Below are positions 1 through 11,855 of a DNA stretch of 64,000 nucleotides, one piece after another. The notes under the pieces are model-generated. The model searched no databases, was not told the DNA's origin, and was given only the letters and a program-made list of their open reading frames with translations. A program made the translations under genes and the position numbers. The DNA comes from Myrica gale (taxonomy: Eukaryota; Streptophyta; Magnoliopsida; Fagales; Myricaceae), in assembly GCA_963930655.1 (NCBI GenBank), contig OZ005602.1, positions 28,099,840 through 28,163,839 on the forward strand, given 5' to 3'. Positions within the stretch are counted from its first letter, which is position 1; every line of letters begins with the position of its first letter.

Positions 1-42
1 TGATTAGCTTATCATCCAAAACCAGGCAACCGGTTTAATATT

Positions 43-520
43 CTTTTTTTTTTATGAATAAGCCAATCTCATTAGAAATAGTAAAAACAGTACAAAAGAC
101 TATATCGACAACACTACTCCAAACAAGCAAGAAAACTAAGGAAATCAACGAAATCTAGAAAAAGACAACCAAGCACCGAGTTCACCCAACAAAAAAGTAA
201 CGACAACAAAACACCCTTTAACCTATCCAAAGACAAAGAACAATTCTCAAAACATATATAATTACGCTCCCGCCAAAGACACCACCAGATACAATGGGGT
301 ATCAATCTCTAAATAGCCTTAGCGAAAGCGTTTTTAAGCCTCCTCTTCCAACACCACAGCGCATCTTCCATAGTCTCAGACATAACCCATGGAAGATTCA
401 GAATACAAAGCACATGAGACCACGGCCCACTCGCGTATGGACAATGCAACAGAACATGATTAATAGATTCCCCAACACCACGGCATAAGAAACACCAATC
501 TTCCTGGGAAGATTTTATAT
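43..520 (-). mobile_element. LINE (L1-type) 3' end, 5'-truncated
   Basis: The minus strand encodes, across frame breaks, the zinc-finger-like end of a plant non-LTR reverse transcriptase: a Cys-x2-Cys start, the phrase NHVLLHCP-like, then the WW-LWRERN block and a hydrophobic tail. A run of T at about 44-53 is the poly(A) tail seen from the plus strand. The upstream RT and endonuclease domains are absent, so this is a dead 5'-truncated insertion. An 8-base ATATTAAA similarity on both flanks may be part of the target duplication, but this is weak. Confidence 0.75.
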
Positions 521-2502
521 TATTTAATATGAGATAGATTACAACTGCTTCATATACCTGTTGTTACTACTAACAACATAATAGATTACAAAAAAAGCAT
601 AAACACATCCACAATGGAATGTAAAGCATGAATGCGCAACACACAAAATACACATGATGAGGTATATGCTCTTACAGTTTTTCAATTATACAAATACCAT
701 GTAGGATGTAGAGATGTCTATGCACATAGAAAGACGATGTTACTGCAGTGACTGCTCCCTAACTATCATGACGAAACTTGCAACCAAAATAGAAAGAGTG
801 TGTCATCCCCCCAAAAGACCCACCACAAAAAATTGAAATAACACAAAATCACTGTTAACAAACTGGAACAGATTGAACCTTGATATTTAATTTTAAATAC
901 CCAACAACTCATTCAAGGAGGCAATAAATATTTTTCTTTTTATCATCTTCTGTGATCTTGAAATGACTATCTCACCTTCCACCTCCCTGATAGGAGGAGA
1001 AAATGGCATTTGAACCAGAGCCCGTTCGTGGTAAAAACTCCTCTAAACAATTTTATAAAGCAGGACTTGAGAGATTCTGGGCACAAAATGGAAGTTGTTG
1101 AAGCTCCTCTATCTATAATGAGTTCTATTCATTTGAGTGACTCCCTACGACTGTCAGAGAATTCTCAAAGAATTCCAATATTATTCTGTATGAGAACCCT
1201 GGTCAGGTTACATGTAGAAGATCTAATAAGGATCCCAGCCAAACATCCCAAGCTCTCCAAGGCCAGAATGGTGTTACACTAATGCATATTGCCATAAACA
1301 CTCTCTTTCAATCTTCATATCCAACTGGGAATCTACATCAAAATAATTATCTAAAAAACATACTCCCCCCCCCCCCCCTTGTGGCTTCATGGAGGCAATG
1401 CATTAGAAATAATCTTTTAGCTTCATGTTTTATACTGAAAACTAATTTGGATGATAGCCAAATAATTATAGGATTACATAACATACTTTGTTGAAAAGCT
1501 ATACCAACATGCACTCCCAGATTTGGCAAATCACTGAGATCAATTTGCACTCAGAATTACCACTAAAGCAACCATTTGTGAGGAAATCACATAATGATCC
1601 TCCTAATCTAAATGGTCATAAAGAGATATCATTTCCTTCTCAAGTAGAAAGGCTGTTGAAATTATAAAGTAATAATGCTGTATCAAATTGTTAGTCATTC
1701 ACAAGATAGAGAAGCAAGTCAAAAAAAGATTTTAGCAGCCAACAACCACAAGAGATCAAGGGAGAAGCATCGGCCACATTCACCCTCTCCACATCAATCT
1801 GTAGAGCCTAAATGCAACGGGCAAACGACAAACTTGATACTCCCTATGATGGAAAATGGGTTGAAGTCCATGCATACCAGCTTACTACAAATCTAGTGAG
1901 TGTTTTTTCTTAGGGAACGTAGCAAACAGCCCACCCACTGATAGAAGCTGAGAGTCATTAAGGAGGAAAAATAAATTCAAGAAAAGGCCCATAACTTAAA
2001 TAACCACACATGAAGGAAAGAACCAACAGCAGCATGACCATAGTCTTGCGAAGCACAAGTGCAAGTATAAGCACCATGTTGTTAACATGTTCACAACAAA
2101 AGCAGCCTACATAAACATGTATTGTCAGAGACGTGTCATAGAGATTATGGTCCCTTGCTTTGATCAAAGAATTCGAAACTTCAAAACATATTATGCTAGA
2201 AGAAACTCTTTCCTCCCTATACAACCAGAGAATGAAACAAACCAAGTAATGGTATAATTAAGCTCAGAAATGCAGAAATATCGACATTTTATATGTCAAA
2301 ATTTTGACCCTTAAACAATCAATTATTCAGAAATGACATCCACAACAACTTTGATTTCGTTACCTATCGTTACAGACCAGTAAAGAAAACCTCTAAAATC
2401 ATGATAAAGGAACAAAAAAAAACCCTTGACAAAATTTTCACATTAATCTAACCTTCAACTATATGACATTGTATATAACCCCTCCGAAAGGAGACAAATC
2501 AA
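521..2502. other. Spacer downstream of the ELC gene
   Basis: No convincing coding region. It must hold the 3' UTR of the minus-strand ELC gene next to position 2503. There is a C-homopolymer near 1364-1379. The short open frames have no recognisable protein character. A possible exon-like patch on the minus strand near 974-1055 was considered and not accepted. Confidence 0.5.
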
Positions 2503-3753
2503 TCAAGGTCGACTGCGCAGAACATCGGGGTCGCCGCCATAGTGAGAAATCCGAGAAGCGACATTGGCGACCTGACCCTGCATCTGCGCGGCCCGCACTT
2601 TCGCCGCGGAAGCACGGTGAAAGAACTGCTCGCGCGATAAGAGCCGCACGCTCCTCAAGTACTGATCGAATGGTATCGCGCCGTCCTGCACTGCCTTGTC
2701 CAACGAGTAAATCACGTCCTCGATGGCCAAATCAGAGGCCGTGTAGTCGAGCATTTGCTTCGAGAGCACATCCACGCACTCGAAAGCGTCATCCACGTCT
2801 ATATTCTCGCCTAGACTCCTCAGCTTCGCTTCGTTCTCCCTCAACCACCCCTCCAACACATCGGTGTTCATCAGCACCATCTGCAATTGCTGCTCTAACC
2901 CTTCCTTCTCCTCGTTCATCTCGCCGAGTCCCTTGTTCAGCTGCTCCTCGCGGTGCCTCAGCACCGCCTGCGCATTGAATAGCCCTTCCATCTCCGCCTC
3001 ACGCGCCTTCCTCATCCCCGTCATATCCTCGTGCACCAACTCCACCAGTTTGTTCACCGCGTTCCTCTTGTACACCTCTGTAGGGTCCTCCGTGTGACCA
3101 CCGTAAGGAGACGGCGGATATGGCCTAGGCGGGATCGCCGGGCGTGAGTAACCCACACTCGAAACTGTTCCGTTGGGAGGATGAGAAGGAGAAGGCGAAG
3201 GAGTAAAATTAGGGTTACGATTAGGATTAGGGCTAGGGCTAGGGCGGCGTTGGGAATAGAGAGGAGGATCACGGCCGAAGTAGAGGCTGAGGCTACTAAC
3301 GAGGTCGATAAGATTGGAGCTGGGGTAGATCCAGCTCTGGAGGTAAGGGACAGAGACGAGGCCGGAGGGGTTGACGTAAGGGTGGGGGCGCTTGATGACC
3401 ATGTCGCGCGTGGGGTTGACGTAGACGCAGGGCGGGTGGCGAGGGTATGACTCCATGAGCCAGATGATGACGGGGATGTTGTAGGTAAGGCCCTGGAAGG
3501 ACATGGGGACGGTGCCTTCTGCCTGGAGGAGGTTGACGGAACGGCCGTCGTTGTGGGTGAACGTCGCGGTCTTGGGCTCGAGGGAGGGGAAGGCGGAGGT
3601 GAGAGAGACTAGGTGCTGGCGGATCAGCCACTTGGTATCCTCCGAATATGGGAGAGCGGAAGGCCCGCGTTGCGACAGGACCGAGCTCAGAAATTGTTGA
3701 GTCTGTTGTGGGTTCGGCGGGGATGGACCCCCGTGTACCGCCGGTGGCACCAT
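2503..3753 (-). CDS. ELC: ESCRT-I subunit ELC / VPS23 (TSG101 homologue)
   Basis: Single-exon gene, 416 residues, the normal length for plant ELC. An N-terminal UEV domain (about 33-160; inactive E2-like fold, with the [14 protein letters not shown] and [10 protein letters not shown] blocks) is followed by a Pro/Ser-rich linker (163-222), a charged coiled coil (231-315) and the C-terminal steadiness box (345-405). By homology it binds ubiquitinated membrane cargo on endosomes and recruits ESCRT-I (VPS28, VPS37) for sorting into multivesicular bodies. In Arabidopsis, ELC also affects cytokinesis and ABA-receptor turnover. The ATG at 3753 fits the family N-terminus. An overlapping 236-codon frame in another register is a shadow of the GC-rich coding sequence. 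The linker includes several PSPSP repeats. Confidence 0.95.
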   Translation of the reverse strand: MVPPAVHGGPSPPNPQQTQQFLSSVLSQRGPSALPYSEDTKWLIRQHLVSLTSAFPSLEPKTATFTHNDGRSVNLLQAEGTVPMSFQGLTYNIPVIIWLMESYPRHPPCVYVNPTRDMVIKRPHPYVNPSGLVSVPYLQSWIYPSSNLIDLVSSLSLYFGRDPPLYSQRRPSPSPNPNRNPNFTPSPSPSHPPNGTVSSVGYSRPAIPPRPYPPSPYGGHTEDPTEVYKRNAVNKLVELVHEDMTGMRKAREAEMEGLFNAQAVLRHREEQLNKGLGEMNEEKEGLEQQLQMVLMNTDVLEGWLRENEAKLRSLGENIDVDDAFECVDVLSKQMLDYTASDLAIEDVIYSLDKAVQDGAIPFDQYLRSVRLLSREQFFHRASAAKVRAAQMQGQVANVASRISHYGGDPDVLRSRP

Positions 3754-4914
3754 TATCTGCTCGGCTCAGTTTGTTTTCGGGCTTATTTTTCAGAGAGAGC
3801 GAGAGCAGGAAGTTTGACTCCGCAAAGACGCAATCAGTTGGTTTAAGAAACTCCGTCTTTCGGTTTGATTTGGTCCATCGAGAGGTAAAGAAGAAGGGAT
3901 GAGAATTGCTTCGAAGGAGTGGGAATGCGGTCGCGTGGAAAATGAGAGTAAGTAGGAGCGCGTGGTTTGGCGGGCCGTTGGACCTTTTGCCATCGGGTTG
4001 CTCCATGGGTCCGATCCGATCGAGATTTTTTTTTTCTAACTACACATCTTAAATAAAAATCTTTATATTTTGACTCATATTTTTTTTAATTTTGACACAT
4101 TTCACCAACTTAATTATGACTTACTTCATTCTGCACCTCCGTCAATTTATTTATTATTTTGAACGAAAAAATCAATCACGCCTAGAATATAAAGTAGGTG
4201 TAAAGTGTCTAAAAAATAAAAAGAACAGTGTAAAGTGTCACTCTCTCAAATATGTGAGTGCAAAGTATAATTAATCTTTTTAAAATATCGGAGCAAAATT
4301 GGCAAACAAGCCACTTGTAGAATATGTGATTGAGATTTCTGTTCATTTTAACGGATAAAAAAGCGACAGGTACAAATCGAATGACCTAAGACAACTTAAG
4401 TGAAATATGTTAAAATTAGAAAAACGAAATGCAAGGTATTACACCTCTCAAACAATGTGAGAGCAAAGACAAAGCGAATAAGTGAACAACGTGTAAAACA
4501 AATTAAAATTTTCTTTCGTTTTAACGGATAGATAAACCGCAAGATGTAAATGGATGGAACTCAAACCACAAAAGTAAAATGTGTCTAATATTTGGAGTTT
4601 TAATTATTTAATTACGCCAGGAATATTATTGAAGTTGCTTCAGTTATAAATGTATAGAGTTCATTTATCTAGGCTTCTTTTATCAAACTAAAATGAAACT
4701 AGATAATAAATAAACAAGGACAAATCAACAAGGGCTTGAATTACGACTCGATATTTCCTAATTCAAACGGAAAAGAAGAACAAAGAAGAAAAAAAGTAGA
4801 GAAAATATGACACGGGAAAAGAAAACAAGGGAGAAACGAAATTATAAGCCAGCAACTACTAGATGCATTTCATTGGTAAACAAAAAACAACCATCCTAGG
4901 TTCTATTCCTAGAC
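3754..4914. other. ELC promoter side / intergenic
   Basis: The first 250 bases upstream of the ELC ATG are GC-moderate and probably hold its 5' UTR and core promoter. From about 4030 the DNA is AT-rich, with repeated phrases such as GTAAAGTGTC and ACGGATA. These look like remains of an old miniature element, but no clean termini or target duplication could be defined. No coding region seen. Confidence 0.45.
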
Positions 4915-6831
4915 CTAAGGAGATGGAGAAGTAACAAACTGCCTCGGCACACTAAAGATGTCCTTCCCGGCAAAGGGAGATGTCCAATCCCGTGAACCAG
5001 CAGAAGACGATGGCTCCGGAGCCACTCCACCATCCTGCAACCCCGATATGAATTTGCCATTTGGACTGCCCAGCCTCATGCCTGAACCGTTCCTCAATAA
5101 TGAAGAAAGCCCCAGCAACAAACCATTTGATTTGGAAGATGATGGGTAATTCAAAGTCCAATCTATGTTGGTATAGTCCAACTCAGGCATCAAACCACGA
5201 GTATTCCAGTCCACATGCGAAGACGAGCCAACCATTGCCACTGAACCCTGACCAGAAAACAGCCCGAGGGAGGATGGAACTGTAAGTGAATGCAAGGATG
5301 CACCCATTGATTTCCATGAGCCCTGAGGCTCAGAAGGAACCATAGGCGAAAGTGAGGATGCACCCATTGTGCCCCTTGCACCCTCCAACTCAGTTGACGC
5401 AGAATCCACTGGCCCAAACATGAAAGGAAATTCTTTATAAGGAGCCTGATGGTAGAAGTGCTCCAAGCTCTGATTGTCCCGACCCAGGCTTCCCCCATTC
5501 GAATTTTGTATGAACTTCACATTTGATCGCATGTTCTCAACAGCTGGAACACTACTTGAATACCATTGAACTGCTCCTGATGGAGGGGCACCTATACTAG
5601 AAACAGGGTATTGCATGGCACCTATGGATTGGGGACACTGCATCACAACTACTGGCTCCCTCACTGCTCCTTGCTGTGCTATTCTTCCTTCATTTCCAGC
5701 TACACCAACCCTCACCTCCACTTTTGCTGATAGAGGTGATATCTGTAAGGGTGGTGCATTTAATGATGCAGAAGGGCCTGATCCAACACCAGCCCACCTC
5801 TTCTCCGCCAGTGCATTTAGTTGATTTGTCTTTAGAAACTGCAGGTTCCTTTTCCCAGGATCTGGAGATGTTGGCACTGCCACACTTGTCTTGGGGTAGT
5901 TAAAATCACTTTCATTTTTTCGATGCTGTATTGTAACTGAAGCTGCCGGCATTTCTTGTGGGCTCGTCAGGTTATTGGTCACAGCAGTTCCTTCTAGTTT
6001 TAGTGGAGTAGCATATTGTTCCTGCTTCTGTGCCTTTAAGGCATTTTCTGCCTTCTCAAGATCACCTTCACAGGCAACAACAGCTCTTTCAACCTCTTGC
6101 TTTGAGCATTTGTATCTCACATCCAATGCCAAAATCTGAGAAAGCTCTTCACTAATATCAATTTTCAAATTTGCCCCAATTCCAAGGTTAGTATTATCCT
6201 TTTGTGGAGCTTCTTCCTCATTTCCCTCCAAAAGCCAGGCAACTGATTCCTCTACCTTCCCCTCATTCAACATCAACGCCAATGTGGCCCGTTCAGAAGG
6301 GAACCCCATTGCCACCAGCTGCTGAGAAAGTGCTTCCAGCTTTCTCGACATGAGATAGCCATTGCAACGATCATGCAACTCTTGGGCCCTCCTCTCTCTC
6401 TGACGCTGGTGCTTCCTCTCATTTTTCAGACGGGTTTTCTCTCGCTTATCATTGTCAGAACCAGGTATTGCCTCCTGCCTTGACGTGGAATGAGCTATCT
6501 TCTCTTTTGGGTCCTCAGACTCTCCAGAACAGCTGCCATTATTGGAAACTGAATCGTACTCGGATACTGTTCCATGCGGGCTACTAGAATGCTCATCTGT
6601 ATCATCAGTAATAGGGAAATGACCATTGTAATGGAAAGGTGGTGAAGATGCAGCTGATGATGTTTCTAGGGCATGGAATGTTTCAGATGCTGGATTATAA
6701 CCACTTGTTGGACTGCCACCCCCGGAGTTGGCAGATATGGAAGGCTTGGAAGAAGTTTTCTGGTGTTCCTTTGCAGACCCTGCAGACGACTTATTCTTGG
6801 ATTTGGACTTCAACTTTGATTTTGGAGACAT
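4915..6831 (-). CDS. UBA-domain protein (two UBA-like modules), function unknown
   Basis: Uninterrupted 638-residue reading frame. The N-terminus (1-30) is Lys/Ser-rich (MSPKSKLKSKSKNK), then comes an acidic Ser-rich stretch and a basic helix (128-150, KREKTRLKNERKHQRQRERR). A UBA domain follows (about 165-203, with the MGFPSERATLAL loop and VAWLLEG end). A second UBA-like unit lies at about 228-268 (alternating with a CEGDLEKAENAL end). The remaining 370 residues are low-complexity Ser/Gly/Pro and probably disordered. It resembles Arabidopsis proteins annotated only as UBA/TS-N domain-containing. Ubiquitin binding is an inference from the fold. The ATG at 6831 lies three bases after a likely splice acceptor, so the coding region sits in one exon behind a 5'-UTR intron. 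Confidence 0.9.
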   Translation of the reverse strand: MSPKSKLKSKSKNKSSAGSAKEHQKTSSKPSISANSGGGSPTSGYNPASETFHALETSSAASSPPFHYNGHFPITDDTDEHSSSPHGTVSEYDSVSNNGSCSGESEDPKEKIAHSTSRQEAIPGSDNDKREKTRLKNERKHQRQRERRAQELHDRCNGYLMSRKLEALSQQLVAMGFPSERATLALMLNEGKVEESVAWLLEGNEEEAPQKDNTNLGIGANLKIDISEELSQILALDVRYKCSKQEVERAVVACEGDLEKAENALKAQKQEQYATPLKLEGTAVTNNLTSPQEMPAASVTIQHRKNESDFNYPKTSVAVPTSPDPGKRNLQFLKTNQLNALAEKRWAGVGSGPSASLNAPPLQISPLSAKVEVRVGVAGNEGRIAQQGAVREPVVVMQCPQSIGAMQYPVSSIGAPPSGAVQWYSSSVPAVENMRSNVKFIQNSNGGSLGRDNQSLEHFYHQAPYKEFPFMFGPVDSASTELEGARGTMGASSLSPMVPSEPQGSWKSMGASLHSLTVPSSLGLFSGQGSVAMVGSSSHVDWNTRGLMPELDYTNIDWTLNYPSSSKSNGLLLGLSSLLRNGSGMRLGSPNGKFISGLQDGGVAPEPSSSAGSRDWTSPFAGKDIFSVPRQFVTSPSP

Positions 6832-6834
6832 TTT

Positions 6835-8402
6835 CTGGCTTTAAATTAGCTAAAATATTACTGCAACAACTATAAGAAAAAAGGCACAAATTACTTATTG
6901 AAATCAAAACATATGCAACTAAACTATATGAACCTACATACTGCCTATTAAACACAAAAACAGTCATGATCATGATTCCAGAATATATGAACTATTAACG
7001 CAATATATAGCTTTTGTCAGTGCTGCATTAAATGATTTCTAAGGGTGCAAAAACTTAGAAAATAGTAGCCCCACAGAGCATGCACGAAATTTACAAGCTA
7101 CATTGGTGTAAAAGCGGGCCAAGCCTCCTAAGTAATTAGTTAGAGGCATCTTAAAGAGACCTCATAGGTAGCAGTAACAAACCCTGTTATAAGTGCACAC
7201 TTTTTTGTGTCCTGCTTTTCAGAAAACCATACCAGTTAATCCACAAACAAAAAACTCCATAAAAAGGTTCCTAGTTCTTACAGAGAAAAGAACGAACTAT
7301 AATACATCGATCATTGCACAGATATTGTATCCATACTGTGTAGTTCTTGAAATGAAAATGTATTACAAATTCGCCATTAATTAATTGCTTAAAAACAAAA
7401 TGATGGTGCTAAGTGGCATTTATTAGACACAGCATAAAAATCAGTATGTTTCTCCTATCATTGGGTCAAAAGCAATCCCATAAGCTAGTAAACACTAGCA
7501 GCATAATTTTGTATTCTCTATTCTCCATTGATAAACAGACATCCTAGGCACCAAACCCAAAGAAGTCGTTCACATTTTTTCTAACCCCCCCCCCCCCCGT
7601 TCTTCCCAACGAAAATACAAAAAGTTGTTAAGACCTACAATACATAGCTTCAAGATGAAAATGCATATAAAGTTCTCCAAAAATCAAAAGTAGATGTATG
7701 CTAAAGGAAGACCGTACGCAACACTAAAAAATCCCAACATAAAGCCGCAGAGCAAAATGTATGGACCAAAACCAAAACGAAAAAATAATCAACTGCCGCA
7801 ACGAATTCAAGGAGCCACGCAAGTCGAACACCAATTGTTGAAAATCACAACCGAATGCAATTCCTACGCTTACGCCCACATCGAGTAGCAAATCTGAATC
7901 CGTTGAGAAGCATAAAATCATCTCAAAGAAAGGGAAATGCAGGATCGAATCAAATTAACAAGACCAAATCTACTTCACTACGCCACAGGAAAGAAACCAC
8001 ATATAAAGAAACAAAACCACTGTCCACACGGAGAAATCCAAAACCCCCAGAGCGAGAGAGAGAAATGGGGGAGGGAGCAACAGGACTGAAAATAGACAAC
8101 GCTCAGATCTTTCGAACTCCTCATTCCAACCAAAGAGATCAAAAATCAACTGCATAAAGCCCCTAACAATGATCAAGGGAAAAAGAAGAAGAACAAAAAT
8201 CGAATATGGAATAGAAAATTGCAACCACATTCAAGAAAAACCGATCAACACATAGACAAAGACAAAAGGAGATACAGAGGGTGAGGAAGAAATAGGATCT
8301 GAGAGGCTGACCTTGTGAACGGAGGAAACGGTAGGGATAGAAAATGATGATGGTGACGATGATGCTGATGGAAACGAGGTCGTCTTCCTTGTCCTGTTTC
8401 TC

Positions 8403-8420
<18 letters not shown>
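6835..8420 (-). other. 5'-UTR exon and leader intron of the UBA gene
   Basis: On the minus strand a GA-rich leader (CT repeat on the plus strand at about 8402-8432) runs into an exon ending CACAAG at about 8312, followed by a canonical GTCAGC-type donor. The matching acceptor is CCAG at 6835-6838, just before the ATG. The intron of about 1.47 kb contains no coding signal, only a C-homopolymer near 7586-7599. Leader introns of this size often raise expression in plants. The exact transcription start is unknown. Confidence 0.6.
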
Positions 8421-8433
<13 letters not shown>

Positions 8434-8694
8434 TCTTTTTTTTTATTCGCTCGCAGGTTTTTGTTTTTTCCTGTATTGTAGCTGTCGTTTTGTTCTTTTG
8501 CTTTTACTTTATTTTAGTGTTGTTGGTTAATTTGTTTTTTGTGGAGTCCAAATGAAAATGGGTTATCCGGCTTATTAGGAAAAAAAAACTGTTTTAATTC
8601 TGAAAATTATTGTCACAAAATCTGTAAATACTTTTTTTCTCTAAGTATGTAAATATTTTAATTGAGTGATCCCATTTTTTTCACCACCTATGGT
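8421..8694. other. Promoter side of the UBA gene
   Basis: T-rich upstream DNA of the minus-strand UBA gene, up to the hAT-type insertion. No TATA box or other motif could be assigned with confidence. Confidence 0.4.
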
Positions 8695-9357
8695 TAGAGG
8701 TGGTTAACGGTAGTGTAGGTGACGGTTTGGTGAAAATAGTCACCGTAATTAACGGAATTACATAATTGACACTGTCACCGCACCGTTAAGGCACAATAAC
8801 CGCTATTGCCCGTGACGGTATTAACGGTAACGGTTATACGGTAACCACTTAAATCGTATAACCGTTGTGCCAAAAAAATAGACTTTCTCTTTAGGCTTTT
8901 TCATTTTTTTCACTGTTTTTTGCTGTTTAAATTCCCAACATAATATCATAATCAATAATCTTATCAACAAATATCATAACATAATCAAACAGAATATCAT
9001 AATCATTAATAATCATAACAAATATAATAAAGTTGTCTGAAAGTCCAACATAATATCATATTCAAATATAAATATTAAAGTCTAATAAAAGTGTCTAACG
9101 ATGTGACATAAACCAACTAACATATTCCAACAAAAGTATGTCATATAATCAATAATTATCTCAAGTCTCAACTAGAGGTGGTTAACGGTAGTGTAGGTAA
9201 CGGTTTGACGAAAACTGTTTACCATTCACCGTCACCGCAATTGACACTGCTACCGCACCGCTAAAGTATAATAACCGCTCTTACCGGTTACGATACCGGT
9301 AACAGTGACGATTTCAGCGGTTAAAACGGCCACCACCGGTGCAAAAGAACACCCCTA
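8695..9357. mobile_element. hAT-type non-autonomous element with a duplicated left arm
   Basis: Termini TAGAGGTG and CACCCCTA form a hAT-like inverted repeat. The flanks CCTATGGT (8687-8694) and CCTATAGT (9358-9365) match at 7 of 8 bases, the 8-bp target duplication expected for hAT. The interior is full of TAACGGT/ACCGTTA units. The left-arm sequence recurs inside at about 9173 (same start, TAGAGGTGGTTAACGG), so the element carries two copies of its left arm separated by AT-rich filler. It encodes nothing. Confidence 0.8.
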
Positions 9358-9365
9358 CCTATAGT

Positions 9366-10616
9366 GTTGAGATCCAATAGCCTTTTTTTTTTTTCCCTTT
9401 TGCTGATTTTTAGATTTTGTTAGTCTTAAATAAGTATTAGATTTTTCTTTTGGTAAAACTTGCTTCTGTAAACTGTTGGCTAGGAACGTTGTGAATCCCC
9501 GGGACTTCCGTATCGCCGACTATTGAATTTTTCCTTCAATATAAATGGTGTATGTTTTACCAGTAAACTTATGTTTTTTTAATGATAATAATATTAAGAA
9601 TAGTAGAAGGCAACCTTATTTAGATTTTACCATAATAGCCTATGAGTGCCATGCAACCATCACCTCGAGGCCTACCTACACATGTGCCCTATAGGCAACT
9701 TAAGGTAATCAGTGTTCGCGTTCGTGAATAAGTGAAGAAATAGATGATTTAAATGAATTTTTTATATTTATTTATAGTGAAAATAAATGAATCGGTAAGA
9801 AAAAATAATTGTAATTATTTAATTAGGCTAAACTTTTGGACACCCATCAAATCATCCATTTTGTAGCCATAGGTATCTAAGGGAAAGTGTTGAAATATAC
9901 GTAAAGCTTTTTAAGCGAGGGTGGGAAATTTATTCAGCAGAAACCAATTGAATACAAATGAACTTTTAAGAGTTTAAATGATTTTTGCTCTTAACTATTA
10001 ATTAGGAGTTGCATCATTATATATATATATATAACCAACGGATAGAAACTCTAAAGGCAAAATATTTAGGACTCGAGCCAAAATACATTGATTTAACATT
10101 TAATTCTTTTTTTTCTGCAAAAGGACCATACTTCCAAAAGTCACAATTTCTAAATATTATACTTATTCAAGTAATTATTTTTTAGAAATAATTAATGTTT
10201 ATGAAAATAAATGAACTTTATAATTCCAGGGCGTGTAGTCATAAAATTGCATCTATAAAAGAAAACTCAGCTAAGGGGTTTAAGTCTTAATTAATTAGTC
10301 TCTTAATCCAGGGCATGTTCGTGTTGTAAAAAAACTGTAGGATTCTAGTAGAATTGTGAATATTTATGTAAAATAATATTTTATAGGTGTTTGTGTAAAG
10401 TATAGAGAGAGATGATTTGATGTAATTGTTTAATAAAAAAATATTGAAATTAGGTGAAAAAAGTATAAAGAGAAAATTTGTTATAATTTTTTTTGAAAAT
10501 GTATTGAAGTTTGTGTAAAAAGATGTTGGAGATTGTGTTAAATGTATTGGTATTTGTGTTTGAATTCTTAAAATGTTGGGTGATAGTTTTGTGAATGAAT
10601 TTGAATTTTAAAAAAA
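9366..10616. repeat. Spacer with a decayed promoter copy of the Cys-rich gene family
   Basis: Between about 9900 and 10310 the sequence resembles the upstream regions of the Cys-rich genes at 13.6 and 18.6 kb. It shares the phrases TTTGCTCTTAACTATTA, CCAAAAGTCACAATTT and GCATCTATAAAA, followed by a CTTAATTA run. No coding copy follows: homology stops near 10315. It appears to be a promoter stub left from a third tandem copy. The rest is AT-rich, including a TA microsatellite at about 10019-10033. Confidence 0.6.
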
Positions 10617-10969
10617 GGGTTAATTACAATTTCCCCCCACAAACTTACACCGTATTCTCAATATCCTCCCTAAACTATAAATCGTGACAACCCGCCCCCA
10701 TTATTTACGTTTTCTGTTTCAACCCCGTTTGGGACCCCGATTCGGCGTTAAGTCACACGTGACCATCACGTGACCCCATATGTTGCGAAAAGACTTTAAT
10801 GCCCCCAATGAATAAGGGACGTAAAACAAATATAGCCGTACACCTCGGAAAAAATTGTCAGACAAACTGAGCACAGTAACTCACGAGTCACGAGCCTCAT
10901 TCTCGATCTCTCACCACTTCCCCCTCCTCTTCTCCTCCCTCCCTCCCTAGTCCCTTCCATCCTTCCATG

Positions 10970-11233
10970 AATCCGAACAAAACGGAAGACCTCCTCTTCA
11001 CTCACCATCACCACCTCAACCCCCATGATCTGGACCCACCACCACCACCACTACCGGTGGCTCAGATCCTCCATTCTCAGCCCTCCATCCATCACGAATC
11101 CCAAGCTCCACATCAGCCCCGACCCTCACATCTCTTCTCAGTTTTACACCTTCAACCCGGAGTCCCACTCGTTTCGGATCCGCTGCCTGCTGGAACACCG
11201 CCTTACTCAGTTTCCTCCACAACGACTGCATAA
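10970..11233 (+). other. Unidentified CDS-like stretch inside the Pack-MULE
   Basis: After a CT-rich leader typical of a plant 5' UTR, an ATG opens an 88-codon frame rich in His and Pro (HHHH and PPPPPL runs). A second overlapping frame also stays open to 11387. No family recognised. It may be a second captured gene start, independent of the SEL1 exon on the other strand, or an incidental frame in GC-rich cargo. Confidence 0.3.
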
Positions 11234-11489
11234 GAGAGTCAACATTAAAAGTAATATTGTATTCGCATTCAATAACCTCAATGAGATGAATGTAATTGCG
11301 ATGGATAAAAAATCCGTGGAAATGAAAACTAGGAAAACTACGAGATTCACCCAAAAACCAATAGAAACGCGTCACAAAGGAGTATAATTTGCATTGAGTA
11401 ACAACTACATGCCTACAAGAAATAAGCAGAGAGCACGGAATTTTTTAAGAACAAAAGTTACAAAATGAGAAGAAGAAAAATAAAATTGC

Positions 11490-11855
11490 GACCTTTTGAG
11501 AGTCTTTGGGGACACCATAGCCACTGCAATACATCTGGCCCACGAGGACCTGCATGGAATTATCGCCGGCCTTGGCCTCCTTGAGCGCGTCCAGGAACCA
11601 CCGCTTCGCGCAGTCCGCGACCACGTGGGCTAGCGGCACCCGGCTCTGAGTCTGCTGCCCCACCGAGCTCTCCATTGAATTTTGTGGTTTGACTCGCTCG
11701 GAGTCAACTCGGAGAACCCCTCTTTTCCCTGTTTCCGGTGACGGGACTCGGATTCGCGATATGGGTTTCGCTCGTTTCGGCGTTTGGATTCTGGCTGTCG
11801 TGACAATTTTAGCTATTTCTTGTAACTTCGTCGTCGAAGGAAGTGATTTTCCCAT
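11490..11855 (-). pseudogene. Captured first exon of a SEL1-repeat (HCP-like) gene
   Basis: An open frame from ATG 11855 gives a basic N-terminus (MGKSLPSTTKLQEIAKIVTT) and then a block ending in a SEL1 motif (AKAGDNSMQVLVGQMYCSGYGVPKDSQK region). A donor-like AAG|GTCGCA follows at about 11489, and beyond it the frame runs into intron-like sequence. SEL1 repeats normally come in series as adaptor solenoids; here only the first one exists, because the rest of the donor gene was not captured by the surrounding Mutator-like element. It may be transcribed from the captured promoter, but a full SEL1 protein cannot be made. Family assignment rests on the GxMYxxGxGVxxD pattern. Confidence 0.65.

Noticed and set aside
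974..1055. Exon-like patch on the minus strand (acceptor TTTAG, donor AAG|GTGAGA)
   Set aside because: It would read EFLPRTGSGSNAIFSSYQ, but no neighbouring exon or family match supports a gene.
3296..4006. 236-codon minus-strand frame
   Set aside because: It overlaps the ELC coding region in another register and shows Pro/Arg/His bias typical of a shadow frame.
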